The position numbers were made by a program, and so were the translations under genes. From the NCBI RefSeq assembly GCF_029870285.1, contig NZ_JACSYA010000052.1, positions 1 to 18,237 of the forward strand: a stretch of 18,237 nucleotides of DNA. The letters are read 5' to 3'. Below, one piece after another: positions 15,790 to 18,237 of this stretch. Source of the DNA: Delftia sp. PS-11 (GTDB lineage Bacteria; Pseudomonadota; Gammaproteobacteria; Burkholderiales; Burkholderiaceae_C). Numbering within the stretch: position 1 is the first letter of the stretch; the number at the start of each line of letters is the position of its first letter. The notes under the pieces were generated by a model, which was not told the origin of the DNA, did no database searches, and was given only the letters and a program-made list of their open reading frames with translations.

Positions 15790-18195
15790 ATGTATTCCTT
15801 GCCTCGTCAACATCTGCTGAGCCTGGCCCTTGCCACGGCCTTTGGTTCCGTCCCGTTCTGGAGCACCGAGGCGTTGGCCCAGGCCACAGGGCAGACAGCG
15901 GCCCAAGTGTTCGATATCAATGTGCCGGCCCAGGCCCTGGCTTCGGCCATCAACGAGCTTTCCCGCCAGACGGGAACCCAGGTTTTTACCGCTGGTGAAC
16001 TCGTGGTCGGACTGAGTTCACGCGCGGTGTCGGGGCGCATGACCGCCGAACAGGGCTTGCGCGAGTTGCTCTCGGGCACCTCGCTGGAAGCGGGCAAGAC
16101 GGCCAATGGCGGCTTTGCGATTCGCCGTATGCCCAATCCTCCCTCCTCCGTGACCCTGTCCACGGTCACGGTCACCGATACGGAAAGCGCCACTGGACCT
16201 GTTCAAGGCTATGTCGCCCGGCGCAGCGCTGCGGGCACCAAAACCGATGTCCCACTCATCGAGACACCGCAGTCGATCACCATCGTCGGTGCTGAAGAGA
16301 TCGACACGCTCAAGGCGCAGAACATTCAGGACGCCTTGGGCTATGTGGCTGGTGTCACCCGCTCAGAGGCCCTGGACCGGACCACGGACACGCTGATCGT
16401 GCGGGGCTTTCAGCTCGATGGAAACAATAACCAGTATCGCGACGGCATCAAGTACACCGTGAATCGCTACAACGGCCAGCAGGAGCCTTATGGGCTGGAG
16501 CGCATCGAGCTGCTGAAGGGGGCGGCGTCGGTGCTCTATGGCGCTGCCGCACCGGGCGGCATCATCAACACGGTGAGCAAACGGCCTACGACCACCCCTT
16601 TGCGTGAGCTCAATCTGGAACTGGGCAGCTTCAGCCGCAAGCAGATTTCCGGTGACTTTGGTGGTGCGCTGAGTGAGAACGGTGAATGGTCCTATCGACT
16701 GACTTTCCTCAAGCGCGATAGCAATACCTTCGTGGACTATGCCAAGGATGACAGATTGTTCATTGCGCCATCGATAAAGTGGCAGCCCAATGCAAATACC
16801 TCTTTCACCGTATTCATGGATTATCAAAAAGACAATACGATGTATATCGGTGATCTTCCGGAAGAGGGAACAATTTTGCCGAATGTCAATGGCATGATCC
16901 CAAGAGGAAGATTCAGTGGTGAGCCTGGATTTGACAGATTTGATTTGAATAGATACTCCATTGGATATCTGTTCGAGCATGCATTCAATGAAAAAATGAA
17001 GATCAGAAATAACCTGCGCTACGTCAATGCAAAGAATGAATATTTCTGGGCATGGAATTACGGGCTGGACAGCAGCCAGCGCATCCTGAATCGCGGGGCG
17101 GACCGCCGCTGGGACAGGTCCTCGGGGCTGATCACGGATACATCGCTGCAGTACAAGGCCACAACGGGCATCGTGCGTCACGAAGTGCTGGTGGGATTCG
17201 ACTATTCAATGCCACGCCATGAAACCGAGCGCTACGAGAACAGTGCCGCACCCATAGATATATTCAACCCGATCTACGGCTCACCCGTCGGGAATGAAAT
17301 GAATCCGTTGAATAGTTCCTCGAAAAGCAAGACAAGGCAGGCAGGAATTTATTTTCAGGATCATATGAAGATCGATGAAAAATGGGTGGTTTTGCTCGGC
17401 GGTCGCTATGATTCGGTTCGTTACGATGAAAGCAACTATTTCACCGGCAAGAAAAGTGCAGACAACGAAAAAAGCCATGCTTTCTCTGGACGTGCGGGGG
17501 TTGTGTATCTGGCTGACAACGGGCTGGCACCATTTGTGAGTTACAGCGAATCCTTCGAGCCCACTACCGGAGTGAACCGTTTCAGTGAGCGCTACAAGCC
17601 TACGAGCGGAAAGCAGCTGGAGGCCGGCATACGCTATCAGCCCAAAGGCACCAGCACCCTGCTTTCGGCAGCCGTGTATCAGCTGGTCAAGGAAAACGTG
17701 GTTGTCGCCGATCCGCAGGATCCCACGCTGACCTACGGCATCCAGGCAGGGGCGGTCCGTTCCCGCGGCATTGAGCTGGAGGCGCGCACGGCAATCGGCC
17801 GCAATGCCAATCTGATCTTTGCCTACGCCTACACCGACGCAAGAACCACCAAGGCCAGCCCGCTGCAACCCGAGCAGGAGGGGCGCCGTTCCGTCGGTGT
17901 GCCCTACAACCAGTTTTCGATCTGGGGCGATTACAACTTCGGCAGTTTCGGGCTGCCGGGTCTGAAGATAGGCGCGGGCATGCGCTACGTGGGCGATACG
18001 CGCAGTCCCAGGTCCAACGCCGTTGTGCCGGCCTATACGCTGTTCGACGCCATGGTCAGCTACACCACGGGGCCATGGAGGTTTGCGCTCAATGCCACGA
18101 ATCTGACCGACAAGACCTATGTGGGCAGCTGTGTCTACGGCTGCTTCTACGGCGAGCCGCGCAAGGTGATCGGCACGGCCACCTACCGTTGGTAA
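15790..18195 (+). CDS. TonB-dependent siderophore receptor with N-terminal STN signalling domain
   Basis: This outer-membrane receptor of 801 residues would import a ferric siderophore using energy from TonB-ExbB-ExbD. Residues 1-30 are a signal peptide with a hydrophobic core (LLSLALATAFG) and an ALA-QA cleavage site. Residues about 40-113 (FDINVPAQALASAINELSRQ onward) are a secretin/TonB short N-terminal (STN) domain, as in FpvA- and FecA-type transducers. A TonB box is likely around VTLSTVTVTD (121-130). The plug follows (IETPQSITIV to the conserved LLKGAASVLYGAAAPGGIIN), then the beta-barrel to a C-terminal aromatic (TATYRW), the usual outer-membrane assembly signal. Two cysteines close to the end (GSCVYGC) may form a disulfide. 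The start is fixed by an in-frame stop 36 bases upstream. Its position after the NRPS suggests it takes up that product. The STN domain implies a partner anti-sigma/ECF-sigma pair, not present here. Some barrel segments are unusually AT-rich. Confidence 0.95.
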   Translation: MYSLPRQHLLSLALATAFGSVPFWSTEALAQATGQTAAQVFDINVPAQALASAINELSRQTGTQVFTAGELVVGLSSRAVSGRMTAEQGLRELLSGTSLEAGKTANGGFAIRRMPNPPSSVTLSTVTVTDTESATGPVQGYVARRSAAGTKTDVPLIETPQSITIVGAEEIDTLKAQNIQDALGYVAGVTRSEALDRTTDTLIVRGFQLDGNNNQYRDGIKYTVNRYNGQQEPYGLERIELLKGAASVLYGAAAPGGIINTVSKRPTTTPLRELNLELGSFSRKQISGDFGGALSENGEWSYRLTFLKRDSNTFVDYAKDDRLFIAPSIKWQPNANTSFTVFMDYQKDNTMYIGDLPEEGTILPNVNGMIPRGRFSGEPGFDRFDLNRYSIGYLFEHAFNEKMKIRNNLRYVNAKNEYFWAWNYGLDSSQRILNRGADRRWDRSSGLITDTSLQYKATTGIVRHEVLVGFDYSMPRHETERYENSAAPIDIFNPIYGSPVGNEMNPLNSSSKSKTRQAGIYFQDHMKIDEKWVVLLGGRYDSVRYDESNYFTGKKSADNEKSHAFSGRAGVVYLADNGLAPFVSYSESFEPTTGVNRFSERYKPTSGKQLEAGIRYQPKGTSTLLSAAVYQLVKENVVVADPQDPTLTYGIQAGAVRSRGIELEARTAIGRNANLIFAYAYTDARTTKASPLQPEQEGRRSVGVPYNQFSIWGDYNFGSFGLPGLKIGAGMRYVGDTRSPRSNAVVPAYTLFDAMVSYTTGPWRFALNATNLTDKTYVGSCVYGCFYGEPRKVIGTATYRW

Positions 18196-18215
18196 GCGGC
18201 CATGGGTCGTGGGCC

Positions 18216-18237
18216 ACGGCCGGAGCGATCCGGCCGT
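18216..18237 (+). terminator. Perfect hairpin after the receptor gene, probable terminator
   Basis: ACGGCCGGA and TCCGGCCGT form a perfect 9-bp stem around a GCGA (GNRA) loop, 21 bases after the receptor stop. The window ends at the last stem base, so a following T-run cannot be checked. The position and stability suit a Rho-independent terminator. Confidence 0.5.

Noticed and set aside
15537..15998. Plus-strand open frame bridging the NRPS end and the receptor start
   Set aside because: It overlaps both real genes in other frames, has no ribosome binding site or recognisable motif, and its second half is an out-of-frame reading of the receptor signal peptide and STN region.

Overview
The window is a G+C-rich, single-direction secondary-metabolite locus carrying the end of one non-ribosomal peptide synthetase (NRPS) gene, a complete four-module NRPS gene of about 15 kb, and a TonB-dependent outer-membrane receptor. 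Base composition, codon use and the style of the NRPS linkers suggest a Gram-negative betaproteobacterium (Burkholderiales, perhaps the Comamonadaceae: Delftia, Acidovorax, Variovorax or relatives). The taxon is an inference. The outer-membrane receptor makes 'Gram-negative' secure.

Layout. (1) 1-482: the C-terminal end of an NRPS (last part of an adenylation domain, a carrier domain and a short C-terminal tail), truncated by the window start. (2) 479-15571: a 5030-residue NRPS that starts in an ATGA overlap with the previous stop. Its domain order is C-A-T / C(dual)-A-T / C(dual)-A-T-E / C-A-T-TE. The A-domain pocket residues read Thr, Ser, then two acidic 'DGE' pockets that suggest basic diamino acids (Lys/Orn/N-hydroxy-Orn type, possibly Arg for the first). 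The terminal thioesterase makes this the last enzyme of the assembly line. (3) 15572-15789: an intergenic region with a small hairpin and a candidate Fur site. (4) 15790-18195: a TonB-dependent siderophore receptor with an N-terminal STN signalling domain. (5) 18196-18237: a perfect 9-bp hairpin at the window edge, probably a terminator.

How the parts fit: the NRPS pair would extend and release a peptide ending in ...Thr-Ser-(basic)-(basic), with the first three of these residues predicted D-configured. The adjacent receptor would import the iron-loaded product and, through its STN domain, could signal its arrival to an anti-sigma/ECF-sigma pair not present here. The most plausible product is a hydroxamate-containing peptide siderophore, perhaps of the kind known from Delftia and Acidovorax/Variovorax (delftibactin, acidobactin families). 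That product assignment is inferred from context.

The most striking sequence-level feature is a pair of condensation domains, 3243 nt apart, that are almost identical at the DNA level (842 nt without a difference), while the A domains they flank differ in specificity. The receptor barrel also contains segments of sharply lower G+C than the rest of the window.
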